The notes: generated by a model from the letters alone, not told the origin. A DNA stretch of 64,000 bases from Oceanomicrobium pacificus (GCF_009833495.1 NZ_WUWG01000005.1:62001-126000), one strand, 5' to 3'; counted from the stretch's first letter, positions 15,936-25,344 are shown. Made by a program: numbers and translations.

Positions 15936-16961
15936 ATGCTGAATATCGCACTGGTCGGCGCAGGGTTGATGGGGCGCCAGCATCTCGGCGCCATCGCGCG
16001 GTCGCCGCGTGCCCGCCTGTCGGTACTCGTCGATCCGTCCGGCGACGCGGAGGCGCTGGCGACGGAGGCTGGTGCGGCATGGGCCGGGACGCTCGATGCC
16101 GTTGATCCGGCGCGGGCCGATGCTGCAATCATCGCAAGCCCGACGCCGCTCCATGCCGCCCATGCCGCGCCCTTCATCGCGGCCGGAAAGCCGGTTCTGA
16201 TCGAGAAGCCGCTGGCCGATAGCAGAGCAGCGGCGCAGGACTTGCTGGACGCCGAGGCGAGGGGCGCGAGGATCTTGCTGGGCTTCCATCGGAGGCATGG
16301 CGGGGCGGCTGCGCTGGCGACGGAGCTTCTGCGTTCCGGCACACTGGGGCAGCCCGTGGCGGCTGAAGCCTCCTGCTGGCTCTGCAAGCCCGACGATTAT
16401 TTCGACACAGCCTGGCGTGTGGGGCCGGGCGGCGGTCCCATCGCGATCAATCTGGTGCATGATCTGGACCTTTTCTGTTCATGGTTCGGGCCGCCCGCGC
16501 GCGTGTCGGCCATGGCCGGCGCAGCTGTGCGCGGGCTCGGGGTGGAGGACACGGCCACCGTGCAACTGGCTTTCCGCTCGGGTTTGCTCGCCACGTTCAC
16601 CGTGTCGGATGCCATTGCCGCACCTTGGAGCTACGAGCTGACAGCCGGTGAAAATCCCGCCTATCCGCAAACCGGCGAGGGCAGCTACCGGATTGGCGGA
16701 ACCCTCGGCGCGCTGGAACTGCCGTCGGGGCGCTTCTGGTCCCATGTGGGCGCGCGGAGCTGGTGGGCGCCGATGGAAATGCAGGAACTGGATGTGCCGG
16801 ACGGAGACCCGCTCGACCGCCAGTTCGAACATTTCTGCGATGTGATCGAGGGCAAGACCGCGCCGAAGGTCACGGCGGCGGACGGGTGGACGAACCTGGC
16901 CCTCCTCGATGCGATCCGCGCGAGCCTTGAGGAACATCGTGCAGTCGAGGTCGACGCCTGA
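15936..16961 (+). CDS. Gfo/Idh/MocA-family NAD(P)-dependent oxidoreductase
   Basis: 341-residue dehydrogenase with an N-terminal Rossmann fold (LNIALVGAGLMGRQHLGAI) and the family lysine motif LIEKPLAD near residue 89. The C-terminal alpha/beta domain includes LVHDLDLFCSWFG, carrying the conserved HD pair. Family members oxidise or reduce sugars, inositols and related compounds, or cleave C-X bonds; the substrate cannot be predicted. There is no adjacent sugar transporter, so no pathway is assigned. Confidence 0.88.
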   Translation: MLNIALVGAGLMGRQHLGAIARSPRARLSVLVDPSGDAEALATEAGAAWAGTLDAVDPARADAAIIASPTPLHAAHAAPFIAAGKPVLIEKPLADSRAAAQDLLDAEARGARILLGFHRRHGGAAALATELLRSGTLGQPVAAEASCWLCKPDDYFDTAWRVGPGGGPIAINLVHDLDLFCSWFGPPARVSAMAGAAVRGLGVEDTATVQLAFRSGLLATFTVSDAIAAPWSYELTAGENPAYPQTGEGSYRIGGTLGALELPSGRFWSHVGARSWWAPMEMQELDVPDGDPLDRQFEHFCDVIEGKTAPKVTAADGWTNLALLDAIRASLEEHRAVEVDA

Positions 16962-17300
16962 ACGGGAAGGGCGGGGCTGAGTCGCGAGGGGGAGCAGAAC
17001 ATCCCTTTTCTGAGCTGTGCGTCGGATCTTTCTGCGGGAAAGCGTTGGATTTCGCACAGTTGATTTGGCGTCAATCGCGGACCGGGGACAGCGATTGCCC
17101 GCCGCCCTCCATCGCGTTTCTGTTTCTGCTCAGGGGCTTGCGAAGCGTCCCTGTGGCGCCGGATTAGCCGCAGTCGCCGCCAAGTGTGTTTGGGGCTCCC
17201 GGACGTGCTCCAATTTGATTCTTTTTTTATTAAGACTATAATGTGACCTATGTCCGACACTCGGGCATCCAGTTCAGAGTAAGTGCATGTGGGGTGCATT
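16962..17300 (+). promoter_or_regulatory. Intergenic region with strong sigma-70 promoter for the OmpA-like lipoprotein
   Basis: 339 bases without a convincing gene. Near the 3' end it turns AT-rich and carries TTGATT (17215-17220), a 16-base spacer and a perfect TATAAT (17237-17242). Transcription would start near 17249, leaving a leader of about 50 bases before the ATG at 17301. Nothing else was recognised in the upstream 240 bases. Confidence 0.7.
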
Positions 17301-18494
17301 ATGCGTAAGACTATTCTCCGGCCGGTGGCCGGCTTTTCACTCATGTTTGCAATTGCGGCCTGTTCGCAGGCGCCGGGAACCTATTCCACACGGGATGCGC
17401 CGGGCGTTGCGCGGTTGCCCGATCCTGCGGTTCAGGATCTGACCAAACAGTTCCAGGACGAAGTGCCCTATTACGTGGCCTTCGACTATAACAGCGCGAT
17501 CCTGAGCGATGCGGCCAAGGCCGATCTTCGCCGTCAGGCCGCTTGGATCAAGCGCTATCCGGAAGTCGTCTTCATGGTCACCGGCCATATGGAAGCCGGA
17601 AGCCAGACGGAAACGACCGAGGATCTGGGCCTGTTGCGGGCCCGCGCGGTCATCAATTTCTTCATCAACGAAGGCATCAACCCGAACCGCCTGCGGGCGC
17701 AAGGGTCGCGGACACCGGAAAATCCGGTCGCGGGGCCCAACGGCATCGTTCTGACCAACCGCCGTGCGACCACGTCGGTCGACGGGATTGTGGACAACCC
17801 GATCTTTGCCTTTGCAAATCTCTTCGGTGTGGCCAGCCGTGGCCAGACGCCGGGAAGTTCCTTCGTGAACGAGCCGGATGAAAAAGAGGATGAGAACGGG
17901 CAGGTCCAGCCCCGTGGTCCGCGGAGTGATCCTCCGCCGAACGACCCGCCTGCCGATGATCCGCCCGCTGATGACCCGCCGGCGGACGATCCTCCTGCCG
18001 ATGATCCGCCCGCCGACGATCCGCCGGCTGATGATCCGCCTCAGGATGACGAAGGTGGCTCCGGCGACGAGGGTGGCTCCGGTGACGAGGGCGGCTCCGG
18101 CGACGAGGGTGGCTCTGGTGACGAGGGCGGCTCCGGCGATGAGGGCGGCTCCGGTGACGAGGGTGGCTCCGGCGACGAGGGCGGCTCCGGTGACGAGGGC
18201 GGCTCCGGTGACGAGGGCGGCTCCGGCGACGAGGGCGGCTCCGGTGACGAGGGTGGCTCCGGCGACGAGGGCGGCTCCGGTGACGAGGGCGGCTCCGGCG
18301 ACGAGGGCGGCTCTGGCGACGAGGGTGGCTCTGGCGACGAGGGTGGCTCCGGCGGAGACCGCGGCAAAGGCTCTGAAAATGGCCGTGGCGCCAATTCTCA
18401 GAGCGAATCGAACTCCGGTCGCGGGAATGGCGACGAAGAGGGTGACCCCGGCAATTCCGAAGGCCGCAACAATGGCGGGGACGAGGTCGACTGA
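17301..18494 (+). CDS. OmpA-family lipoprotein with Asp/Pro and Gly/Asp/Glu/Ser tandem repeats
   Basis: 397-residue outer-membrane-type lipoprotein. The signal peptide ends in the lipobox IAAC (Cys near residue 20). An OmpA-C-like peptidoglycan-binding domain follows, about 50-170: YYVAFDYNSAILSDAAKADL, VTGHMEAG, LLRARAVINFFINEGI, LRAQGSRTPENP. The C-terminal 190 residues are low complexity: eight DPPAD-type pentapeptides (about 210-249), one DEGGS plus sixteen GDEGGS hexapeptides (about 250-350), then a Gly/Asn/Ser/Glu-rich end. The tail is very acidic and could bind cations or span the envelope; that is inference. It is preceded by a strong promoter and followed by a terminator. Confidence 0.82.
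   Translation: MRKTILRPVAGFSLMFAIAACSQAPGTYSTRDAPGVARLPDPAVQDLTKQFQDEVPYYVAFDYNSAILSDAAKADLRRQAAWIKRYPEVVFMVTGHMEAGSQTETTEDLGLLRARAVINFFINEGINPNRLRAQGSRTPENPVAGPNGIVLTNRRATTSVDGIVDNPIFAFANLFGVASRGQTPGSSFVNEPDEKEDENGQVQPRGPRSDPPPNDPPADDPPADDPPADDPPADDPPADDPPADDPPQDDEGGSGDEGGSGDEGGSGDEGGSGDEGGSGDEGGSGDEGGSGDEGGSGDEGGSGDEGGSGDEGGSGDEGGSGDEGGSGDEGGSGDEGGSGDEGGSGDEGGSGGDRGKGSENGRGANSQSESNSGRGNGDEEGDPGNSEGRNNGGDEVD
17928..18350 (+). repeat. In-frame tandem repeats: eight 15-base units, then seventeen 18-base-class units
   Basis: 17928-18047 holds eight 15-base units (six DPPAD plus DPPPN and DPPQD variants). 18048-18350 holds one DEGGS unit plus sixteen 18-base GDEGGS units, differing mainly at third codon positions (GGC/GGT, GAC/GAT, TCC/TCT). 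The arrays keep the reading frame. Near-identical long units of this kind are prone to copy-number change by slippage or recombination and to misassembly. Confidence 0.95.
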
Positions 18495-18528
18495 TCTCCG
18501 GCCCGCGGGTCGACCCCACAGACCGAAG

Positions 18529-18564
18529 ATGCCCGTTTTGCAATCGCAAGGCGGGCATTTTTCT
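18529..18564 (+). terminator. Intrinsic terminator after the OmpA-like lipoprotein
   Basis: Stem ATGCCCG (18529-18535) with CGGGCAT (18552-18558), helped by an inner TTGC/GCAA pairing, then a T-rich run to 18564. It lies 34 bases after the stop and overlaps the -35 element of the riboswitch promoter. Confidence 0.8.
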
Positions 18565-18592
18565 TGCCCGGGCGACGGCCAGCCGATAGATT
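18564..18592 (+). promoter_or_regulatory. Sigma-70-type promoter for the gcv operon leader
   Basis: TTGCCC (18564-18569), a 17-base spacer and TAGATT (18587-18592). The predicted transcription start near 18599 is just before the first riboswitch aptamer at 18604. This fit with the leader architecture supports the call, though the hexamers are only moderate matches. Confidence 0.45.
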
Positions 18593-18603
18593 GCCGCCCA
18601 TTC

Positions 18604-18756
18604 GATGGGAGAATCCGGCCCCGCGCCGGTGCCGAAGGAGCAACCGCCTCGGAAACTCTCAGGCCAAAGGACCATCGGATGCGAAAAAACTCTGGAGAGT
18701 GGTGCGATGTGCGCCCGCCGAAGGGATAGCGATCTCAGGCGAAAGGACAGAGGAGG
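18604..18756 (+). ncRNA. Tandem glycine riboswitch
   Basis: Two adjacent glycine aptamers. The first spans about 18604-18677 and is closed by CGATGG/CCATCG; it contains GGGAGA, a GC-rich arm, GAAGGAGCAA and CTCTCAGGCCAAAGGACC. The second spans about 18689-18756 and contains CTGGAGAGT, GCCGAAGGGATAGCGA and CTCAGGCGAAAGGACAGAGG. The repeated CTCAGGC(C/G)AAAGGAC blocks are hallmarks of the family. It sits directly ahead of gcvT, its classical target, and on glycine binding should raise expression of the cleavage system. Confidence 0.95.
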
Positions 18757-18791
18757 CGTCGACCCGCAACCTGCGGGGCTGAAACGACGCC
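18755..18791 (+). promoter_or_regulatory. Stem-loop downstream of the glycine aptamers (candidate expression platform)
   Basis: GGCGTCG (18755-18761) pairs with CGACGCC (18785-18791), with an inner CCGC/GCGG stem. No T run follows, and the gcvT ribosome-binding site (GGGAGGG, near 18812-18818) lies just downstream. Control may therefore act at ribosome access rather than termination. The switching partner was not worked out. Confidence 0.35.
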
Positions 18792-18827
18792 GGCATGACC
18801 GGCCATGGAACGGGAGGGTCATGCGAG

Positions 18828-19973
18828 GTGGCTTCTGAAAGCGAATTGAAAGTGACGCCGCTGCACGGGCTGCATGTCGAGCTTGGCGCGCGCATGGTGC
18901 CGTTTGCGGGCTATGACATGCCCGTGCAATATCCGATGGGCGTCATGAAGGAGCATCTGCACACGCGCGCCGCCGCGGGCCTGTTCGACGTGTCCCATAT
19001 GGGGCAGGTGGAACTGCACCCCAAATCGGGGGATGTCGCCGATGCGGCCCTTGCGCTGGAAACGCTGGTGCCTGCCGATATTCTCGCGCTCAAACCCGGC
19101 CGTCAGCGCTATGCGCTCTTCACGGCCGCGGATGGCGGCATTCTCGATGACCTGATGGTCGCCAATATGGGCGACCACCTGTTCCTCGTGGTCAATGCCG
19201 CCTGCAAGGTTCAGGACATCGCCCACTTGCGCGCCCATCTGTCGGACACCTGCGACATCCGCGTGCGCGACGACCGGGCGCTGATCGCGCTGCAGGGGCC
19301 GGGTGCGGAAGCCGCGCTCGCCGCGGTCGGCGCCGATATATCGGACATGGTTTTCATGGATGTGCGCCAGTTGGAGGTCAAAGGCACCGGCTGGACGGTC
19401 GCCCGCGCGGGCTATACCGGCGAGGACGGGTTCGAACTGTCCGTGCCGGCCGATCAGGCCGAGCGCATCGCGCGGAATCTGCTGGCGCAGGACGGGGTTG
19501 CCCCGATCGGGCTTGGCGCCCGCGACAGCCTGCGGCTGGAGGCCGGGCTCTGCCTCTATGGTCACGATATCGACACAGGCACGAGTGCGGCCGAAGGGGC
19601 GCTCCTCTGGTCGATCCAGAAATCGCGCCGCCCGGGCGGCAACCGCGCCGGCGGCTTTCCGGGGGCGGACACGCTTTTCGCCCAGATGGCGGACGGTCCG
19701 TCACGCCTGCGCGTCGGCCTGAAACCCGAAGGCCGCGCGCCTGTGCGCGAAGGCACCGCGCTCTTTGCCAGCACGGACGCGGACGCGCCGCAAATCGGCA
19801 GCGTGACCTCCGGCGGGTTCGGCCCGAGTGTCGAGGGCCCCGTCGCCATGGGCTATGTCCCGGCTGATCTGGCGGCAACGGGCACCGAAATTTTTGCCGA
19901 GTTGCGCGGCAAGCGCGTGCCAATGCGCGTCGCCGACCTGCCTTTCATCACACCCACCTACAAACGGAAATAA
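18828..19973 (+). CDS. gcvT: Glycine cleavage system T protein (aminomethyltransferase)
   Basis: Moves the aminomethyl carbon from lipoylated GcvH to tetrahydrofolate, releasing ammonia. The 381 residues show the GcvT folate-binding domain ([68 protein letters not shown]) and a C-terminal barrel domain ([20 protein letters not shown]). The GTG at 18828 is preferred because GGGAGGG precedes it by about 9 bases; an ATG at 18795 lies upstream of that site. It is first in gcvT-gcvH-gcvP under the glycine riboswitch. Confidence 0.95.
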   Translation: MASESELKVTPLHGLHVELGARMVPFAGYDMPVQYPMGVMKEHLHTRAAAGLFDVSHMGQVELHPKSGDVADAALALETLVPADILALKPGRQRYALFTAADGGILDDLMVANMGDHLFLVVNAACKVQDIAHLRAHLSDTCDIRVRDDRALIALQGPGAEAALAAVGADISDMVFMDVRQLEVKGTGWTVARAGYTGEDGFELSVPADQAERIARNLLAQDGVAPIGLGARDSLRLEAGLCLYGHDIDTGTSAAEGALLWSIQKSRRPGGNRAGGFPGADTLFAQMADGPSRLRVGLKPEGRAPVREGTALFASTDADAPQIGSVTSGGFGPSVEGPVAMGYVPADLAATGTEIFAELRGKRVPMRVADLPFITPTYKRK

Positions 19974-19984
19974 GGACCGGACAG

Positions 19985-20347
19985 ATGCTCAAATTCACCG
20001 AGGAACATGAATGGCTGCGCAAGGACGGGGACACGGTCACCGTCGGCATCACCGCGCATGCGGCGGAACAGCTGGGCGATCTCGTCTTCGTGGAACTGCC
20101 CGAACCCGACACCGACGTCAGCAAGGATGACGAGGTTGTCGTGATCGAGAGCGTCAAGGCGGCGTCCGATATCCTGGCCCCGCTGGACGGGACCATCACA
20201 GAGGTGAACGAGGCGGTCGTCGACAATCCGACCCTCGTCAACGAGGACCCGATGGAGGGCGGCTGGTTCTTCCGGATGACGCTGTCCGACCCGTCCGAGA
20301 TGGACGGGCTGCTCGACGAAGAAGCGTACCGCAAGCTCATCGAGTGA
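19985..20347 (+). CDS. gcvH: Glycine cleavage system H protein
   Basis: 120-residue lipoyl carrier that shuttles the methylamine intermediate between GcvP and GcvT. It starts [10 protein letters not shown] as usual. The lipoylated lysine lies in [12 protein letters not shown], and the family end is present ([25 protein letters not shown]). It lies 11 bases after gcvT and 97 bases before gcvP; that gap contains a strong hairpin. Confidence 0.97.
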   Translation: MLKFTEEHEWLRKDGDTVTVGITAHAAEQLGDLVFVELPEPDTDVSKDDEVVVIESVKAASDILAPLDGTITEVNEAVVDNPTLVNEDPMEGGWFFRMTLSDPSEMDGLLDEEAYRKLIE

Positions 20348-20357
20348 CGTGAAGACA

Positions 20358-20389
20358 CCGGTGCCGGTCCGCGATGTGACCGGCACCGG
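20358..20389 (+). repeat. Perfect 12-bp hairpin between gcvH and gcvP
   Basis: CCGGTGCCGGTC (20358-20369) and GACCGGCACCGG (20378-20389) are fully complementary around an 8-base loop. There is no T run, so it looks more like an RNA-stabilising or processing hairpin within the operon than a terminator. Confidence 0.6.
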
Positions 20390-20444
20390 CGACCGCGACC
20401 GCCGGCGGATGCCGGCCCGGGCATGACAATTTCTGGGGACCATC

Positions 20445-23300
20445 ATGGGTTTCAACCTGACCGACTACCAGCCTTACGATTTCGCCAACCGCCGCCATAT
20501 CGGCCCGTCGCCCACCGAGATGGACGAGATGCTCGCCACCATCGGTGTCGACAGCCTCGACGCGCTGATCGACGCGACCGTGCCCGCCGCCATCCGGCAG
20601 AAGGCGCCGCTCGATTTCGGGGCCGCCCTGTCGGAACGCGACATGCTGCACAAGATGCGGGCCACGGCGGACAAGAACCGCGTGCTCGTCTCGCTGATCG
20701 GTCAGGGCTATTACGGCACCGTTACGCCGCCGGTGATCCAGCGCAACATCCTTGAAAACCCGGCCTGGTACACGGCCTACACGCCGTACCAGCCGGAGAT
20801 TTCGCAAGGCCGGCTCGAAGCGCTTCTGAACTTCCAGACCATGGTCGCGGACCTGACGGGGCTGGAGATTGCCAATGCGTCGCTGCTTGATGAGGCGACC
20901 GCCGCGGCCGAGGCGATGACCATGGCGCAGCGGGTGGCCAAGACCAAGGCGACCGGCTTCTTCGTCGACGAAAACTGCCACCCGCAGACGATCGAGGTGA
21001 TCCGCACGCGCGCCGAACCGCTCGGCATCGACGTGCAGGTGGGCGACCCGTTCGCTAATCTAGCGCCCGATACGCTCTTCGGCGCGATCTTCCAGTATCC
21101 CGGCACGCATGGTGCGGTGCATGATTTCTCCGCCCAGATCGAAGCCTTGCACGGGGCCAAGGCCATTGCGGTTGTGGCGGCCGATATCCTTGCGCTCACG
21201 CTTCTGAAATCGCCGGGTGCCATGGGCGCGGATATTGCCGTGGGCACGACCCAGCGGTTCGGCGTGCCGGTCGGTTTCGGCGGGCCGCATGCGGCCTATA
21301 TGTCGACCCGTGACGCCTACAAGCGCGCCATGCCGGGCCGGATCGTCGGCGTGTCGATCGACGCGCGCGGCAACCGCGCTTACCGGCTGTCCCTGCAGAC
21401 CCGCGAACAGCATATCCGCCGCGAAAAGGCGACATCAAATGTCTGCACCGCGCAGGCGCTGCTGGCGGTCATGGCCTCCATGTATGCGGTGTTCCATGGG
21501 CCGGACGGGCTGAAGGCCATCGCGCAGCGCATCCACGGCGACACGGTGCGCCTTGCCACGGGGCTGGAGGCGCTGGGCTTCACCATCGCGCCCGAGGCGT
21601 TCTTCGACACGATCACGGTGGAGGTCGGCGCGCTACAGGGTGTGATCCTGCGCGCCGCCGTCGCCGAGGGCGTGAACCTGCGCAAGATCGGCAGCGACCG
21701 GATCGGCATTTCGCTCGACGAGCGCACGATGGACGTGACCATCGAAGCGGTGCTGCGCGCCTTTGGCAGCAGCGTGGCGGCAGGCGACCTTGCACCCGGT
21801 CTGCGCCTGCCCGAGGCGATGCTGCGGGAGGATGATTACCTCACCCATCCGATTTTCCACATGAACCGGGCCGAGGCCGAGATGACGCGCTACATGCGGC
21901 GCCTCGCCGACCGGGACCTCGCGCTCGACCGGGCGATGATCCCGCTCGGCTCCTGCACGATGAAACTGAACGCAACCGCCGAGATGATCCCGGTGACGTG
22001 GGACGCCTTCTCGCTCATCCATCCGTTCGTGCCCGAGGATCAGGTCGCCGGCTACCGAGAGGTCATCTCCGACCTGTCCGACAAGCTCTGCCAGATCACC
22101 GGCTATGATGCCGTGTCGATGCAGCCCAATTCAGGTGCGCAGGGCGAATATGCGGGCCTGCTGGCCATCCGCGGATATCACATGTCGCGCGGCGATGCGG
22201 CGCGCGATGTTTGCCTGATCCCTGTGTCGGCACATGGCACCAACCCGGCGTCGGCGCAGATGGCGGGGATGAAGGTCGTGGTCGTCAAATCGGCGGAGAA
22301 CGGCGATATCGATCTGGCGGATTTCCGCGAAAAGGCCGAGGCGCATGCCGACCGGCTGGCCGCCTGCATGATCACCTATCCCTCCACCCATGGTGTGTTC
22401 GAGGAAACGGTGACGGAGGTGTGTTCCATCACCCATGAATTTGGCGGTCAGGTCTATATCGACGGCGCCAATATGAACGCGATGGTCGGCCTGTCACGGC
22501 CGGGCGATATCGGCGGCGATGTGAGCCACCTGAACCTGCACAAGACCTTCTGCATCCCGCATGGCGGGGGCGGTCCGGGCATGGGGCCGATCGGCGTGAA
22601 AGCGCATCTGGCCCCCTTCCTGCCGGGCGAGCCGCGCGGCTCGGACGCGGCCGTGGGTCCGGTTTCGGCCGCGGCCTTCGGCTCGCCGTCGCTCCTGCCG
22701 ATCAGCTGGGCCTATTGCCTGATGATGGGCGGCGACGGTCTGACCCAGGCGACCCGCGTCGCGATCCTGAACGCCAACTACATCGCCAAGCGGCTCGAGG
22801 GTGCCTATGACGTGCTCTACAAGGGGCCGAAGGGCCATGTGGCGCATGAGTGCATCATCGACACGCGCCCCTTGAAGGATCTGGCCGGCGTCACCGTGGA
22901 CGATGTGGCCAAACGGCTCATCGATTGCGGGTTCCATGCCCCGACGATGAGCTGGCCGGTGGCGGGCACGCTGATGGTCGAGCCGACGGAAAGCGAGCCA
23001 AAGGCCGAACTGGACCGGTTCTGCGATGCGATGCTCGCGATCCGGGCCGAGGCGGACGATATTGCCGAAGGCCGTTCGGACCCGGACAACAACCCGTTGA
23101 AGAACGCGCCGCACACGGTGGAAGACCTTGTGGGCGACTGGGACCGGCCCTACAGCCGCGAACAGGCCTGCTATCCGCCGGGCGCCTTCCGCGTGGACAA
23201 ATACTGGGCGCCCGTGAACCGCGTGGACAATGCCTATGGCGATCGGAACCTCGTCTGTTCCTGCCCGCCGCTCGACGCCTATCAGGAGGCGGCCGAGTAA
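20445..23300 (+). CDS. gcvP: Glycine dehydrogenase (decarboxylating), P protein
   Basis: 951-residue PLP enzyme that decarboxylates glycine and passes the aminomethyl group to GcvH. It is a single full-length chain, not the split two-subunit form. Seen: the N-terminal [18 protein letters not shown], the N-half [25 protein letters not shown], and the catalytic C-half with [11 protein letters not shown] and the PLP-lysine motif [20 protein letters not shown]. It closes the gcv operon. Confidence 0.97.
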   Translation: MGFNLTDYQPYDFANRRHIGPSPTEMDEMLATIGVDSLDALIDATVPAAIRQKAPLDFGAALSERDMLHKMRATADKNRVLVSLIGQGYYGTVTPPVIQRNILENPAWYTAYTPYQPEISQGRLEALLNFQTMVADLTGLEIANASLLDEATAAAEAMTMAQRVAKTKATGFFVDENCHPQTIEVIRTRAEPLGIDVQVGDPFANLAPDTLFGAIFQYPGTHGAVHDFSAQIEALHGAKAIAVVAADILALTLLKSPGAMGADIAVGTTQRFGVPVGFGGPHAAYMSTRDAYKRAMPGRIVGVSIDARGNRAYRLSLQTREQHIRREKATSNVCTAQALLAVMASMYAVFHGPDGLKAIAQRIHGDTVRLATGLEALGFTIAPEAFFDTITVEVGALQGVILRAAVAEGVNLRKIGSDRIGISLDERTMDVTIEAVLRAFGSSVAAGDLAPGLRLPEAMLREDDYLTHPIFHMNRAEAEMTRYMRRLADRDLALDRAMIPLGSCTMKLNATAEMIPVTWDAFSLIHPFVPEDQVAGYREVISDLSDKLCQITGYDAVSMQPNSGAQGEYAGLLAIRGYHMSRGDAARDVCLIPVSAHGTNPASAQMAGMKVVVVKSAENGDIDLADFREKAEAHADRLAACMITYPSTHGVFEETVTEVCSITHEFGGQVYIDGANMNAMVGLSRPGDIGGDVSHLNLHKTFCIPHGGGGPGMGPIGVKAHLAPFLPGEPRGSDAAVGPVSAAAFGSPSLLPISWAYCLMMGGDGLTQATRVAILNANYIAKRLEGAYDVLYKGPKGHVAHECIIDTRPLKDLAGVTVDDVAKRLIDCGFHAPTMSWPVAGTLMVEPTESEPKAELDRFCDAMLAIRAEADDIAEGRSDPDNNPLKNAPHTVEDLVGDWDRPYSREQACYPPGAFRVDKYWAPVNRVDNAYGDRNLVCSCPPLDAYQEAAE

Positions 23301-23327
23301 CGGCGCACCCAAGCGCTTGTGACCCGT

Positions 23328-23364
23328 TCCGGGGCGGCGCGGCCTTGCCGGTCGCCGCCCCGGA
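23328..23364 (+). terminator. Strong hairpin after gcvP (terminator without T run)
   Basis: TCCGGGGCGGCG (23328-23339) pairs perfectly over 12 bases with CGCCGCCCCGGA (23353-23364). No poly-T follows, so termination is uncertain. It may partly separate the gcv operon from the following dehydrogenase gene. Confidence 0.45.
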
Positions 23365-23403
23365 CGCCATTCTGGTGGGACCTCATCCACAGGGAGGCCC
23401 ACC

Positions 23404-24558
23404 ATGCGTGACCATAACGTTGATCCGAACCGCCGCCTGATCCTTGCCGGCGCTGCGGGCGCGTTGGGCACCGGGCTGGCCCTTGGCCCGCTGGTCGTGC
23501 CGCGCGCCCGGGCCGAGAGCCGCCAGACCGGCGCCGGTCCGGTGACCGTCACCGCGATGGTGCGCGGCCTCGACGAGCCTTGGGCCATCGCATTTCTCGA
23601 CAACCGCCGCTACCTGATCACCGAACGCGACGGTCGGCTTCTCTATTTTGACGGGTCGGAATCCTCGAAACGCGTGGACGGGGTGCCGAACGTCTATGCC
23701 GAAGGGCAGGGCGGGCTGCTCGACGTCGTCGTGGCCCGGGATTTCGCCAGTTCGGGCGAGATATTCCTCTCCTACGCGGAGCGCCGCGGCGGCGCTGGTG
23801 CCACGGCCGTGGCGCGCGCAAGGTTCGACCCGACCGGCCCGCGGCTGACCGGTGTGACACCGATTTTCCGCATGTCGACGGCCAGCCGCGGCGGGCGCCA
23901 TTTCGGCAGCCGCATAGTGGAGGCCCGCGACGGCACGCTTCTGGTCACGCTGGGCGATCGTGGGGCGGCGGAGCGCGCACAGGATCCGCAGGTCCATAAT
24001 GGCAAGGTGGTGCGGATCACGCGCCGCGGCGGCGTTCCGTCTGACAATCCGTTTGTCGGCGGCGGGGCCCTGCCGGAGATCTACTCGCTCGGCCATCGCA
24101 ACGCGCAAGGGGCGGCGCTTGACGCGCAGGGGCGCTACTGGACCGTGGCCCATGGCGCGCAAGGCGGGGACGAGATCAACCAGCCGCGCCCGGGCCGCAA
24201 CTATGGCTGGCCGCGGATCAGCTACGGGCGCAATTATAACGGCTCGAAGATCGGGGAGGGGACATCGGCCCCGGGCCTCGAACAGCCGGCCTTTTACTGG
24301 GATCCGTCGATCGCGCCCTCTGGTCTGATGATCTATTCCGGACGGCTCTGGCCCGCATGGCGCGGTCAGTTCTTCGTGGGCTCTCTCAAATTTGACATGA
24401 TCTCCCGCCTCGCCCCGTCAGGCAGCGGTTTCACCGAGGCCGAGCGCATGTTCAGCGGGGTCTACAGCCGCATCCGCGACGTGCGCGAAGCACCTGACGG
24501 ATCGATCTGGTTCCTGTCGGTCGGTGACGGGGCGACCTACCGGATCACGCCCGTCTGA
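23404..24558 (+). CDS. Exported PQQ-dependent sugar (aldose) dehydrogenase
   Basis: 384-residue six-bladed propeller enzyme of the soluble aldose sugar dehydrogenase (YliI/Asd) group. These oxidise sugars in the periplasm with PQQ and calcium. The N-terminus has a twin-arginine-like signal (NRRLILAGAAGALGTG) cut near ARA. Seen: GLDEPWAIAFLDNRRYLITERDG, GGRHFGSRIVEARDGTLLVTLGDRG, SLGHRNAQGAALD, and GGDEINQPRPGRNYGWPRISYG, which holds residues around the cofactor. GGGAGG precedes the start. No PQQ synthesis gene is in the window. Confidence 0.9.
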   Translation: MRDHNVDPNRRLILAGAAGALGTGLALGPLVVPRARAESRQTGAGPVTVTAMVRGLDEPWAIAFLDNRRYLITERDGRLLYFDGSESSKRVDGVPNVYAEGQGGLLDVVVARDFASSGEIFLSYAERRGGAGATAVARARFDPTGPRLTGVTPIFRMSTASRGGRHFGSRIVEARDGTLLVTLGDRGAAERAQDPQVHNGKVVRITRRGGVPSDNPFVGGGALPEIYSLGHRNAQGAALDAQGRYWTVAHGAQGGDEINQPRPGRNYGWPRISYGRNYNGSKIGEGTSAPGLEQPAFYWDPSIAPSGLMIYSGRLWPAWRGQFFVGSLKFDMISRLAPSGSGFTEAERMFSGVYSRIRDVREAPDGSIWFLSVGDGATYRITPV

Positions 24559-25329
24559 TCACTTGGGGGCAAGTCGGATCGCGCCGTCGAGCCGGATCAC
24601 CTCTCCGTTCATCATCGGGTTTTCGACCATATGCAGCACGAGTGCTGCAAATTCGGACGGTTTGCCGAGCCGCGGCGGATAGGGGACTTGCGCCCCGAGC
24701 GAGGTCTGCACCTCTTCGGGCAGCCCTTCCAGCATCGGGGTCAGGAAGAGGCCCGGCGCCACGGCCATCACGCGGATGCCCGAGCGTGCCAGATCGCGGG
24801 CCATCGGCAAGGTCATTGCCGCGACACCGCCCTTGGACGCCGCATAGGCGATCTGCCCGATCTGCCCCTCGTAGGCCGCAATGGAGGCCGTGTTGACGAT
24901 CAGCCCGCGTTCCCCGTCCGCGCCGACCGGGTCCAGCATGGCCATGGCGGCTGCGGCCTGCGTGGCCATATTGAACGTGCCGGTCAGGTTGACGGAAACG
25001 GCACGGGCAAAAAGCGCGGGATCATGCGCCGCCCCGTCGCGGTCGATGGTCTTGGCGCCCGGCGCGATGCCGGCGCAATTGACGCAAAGCCGTGCCGGTC
25101 CGTTGGCGGCGGATGCGGCCGCGAGCCCTGAAGCGACAGAGGCCGGGTCCGTCACATCCGTTTCCACGAACAGCGCGCCCAGGTCCCGCGCCGCGGCAGT
25201 CCCGCGGTCCGCATCGCGGTCGAGGAGCGCGATCCTGACCCCGGCGTCTGCCAGCGCGGTCGCTGTCGCGCGGCCCAGGCCTGACGCGCCGCCGGTGACG
25301 ATCGCGCTGCCGATATCCGAGAGGTTCAT
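24559..25329 (-). CDS. SDR-family dehydrogenase, 3-hydroxyacyl-CoA dehydrogenase-like
   Basis: 256-residue short-chain dehydrogenase. The N-terminal NAD site is TGGASGLGRATA, CVNCAGIAPGAK carries the NAG-type motif, and the catalytic residues are in NTASIAAYEGQIGQIAYAAS (Ser...Tyr) followed by Lys (KGGV). The sequence pattern (AIVTGGASGLG, MLDPVGADGERGLIVNTASI) resembles human HSD17B10-type 3-hydroxyacyl-CoA dehydrogenases. It lies 15 bases downstream of a thiolase gene, so the pair would carry out the last two steps of a beta-oxidation cycle; the acyl chain is unknown. Confidence 0.9.
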   Translation of the reverse strand: MNLSDIGSAIVTGGASGLGRATATALADAGVRIALLDRDADRGTAAARDLGALFVETDVTDPASVASGLAAASAANGPARLCVNCAGIAPGAKTIDRDGAAHDPALFARAVSVNLTGTFNMATQAAAAMAMLDPVGADGERGLIVNTASIAAYEGQIGQIAYAASKGGVAAMTLPMARDLARSGIRVMAVAPGLFLTPMLEGLPEEVQTSLGAQVPYPPRLGKPSEFAALVLHMVENPMMNGEVIRLDGAIRLAPK

Positions 25330-25344
25330 GGTCCGGTCCTTTCG

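Noticed and set aside
17928-18350. Direct repeats resembling a CRISPR array
   Set aside because: Units are contiguous, in frame, without spacers and encode a low-complexity protein tail; no cas genes are present.
17950-18350. RTX-type calcium-binding repeats in the OmpA-like lipoprotein
   Set aside because: The unit is GDEGGS, not the GGxGxDxUx nonapeptide, and no toxin or type I secretion gene is nearby.
17677-18822. Long minus-strand frame opposite the repeat lipoprotein
   Set aside because: It is the antisense of the tandem repeats and the glycine riboswitch, giving an Arg/His/Ser/Pro-rich string without motifs.
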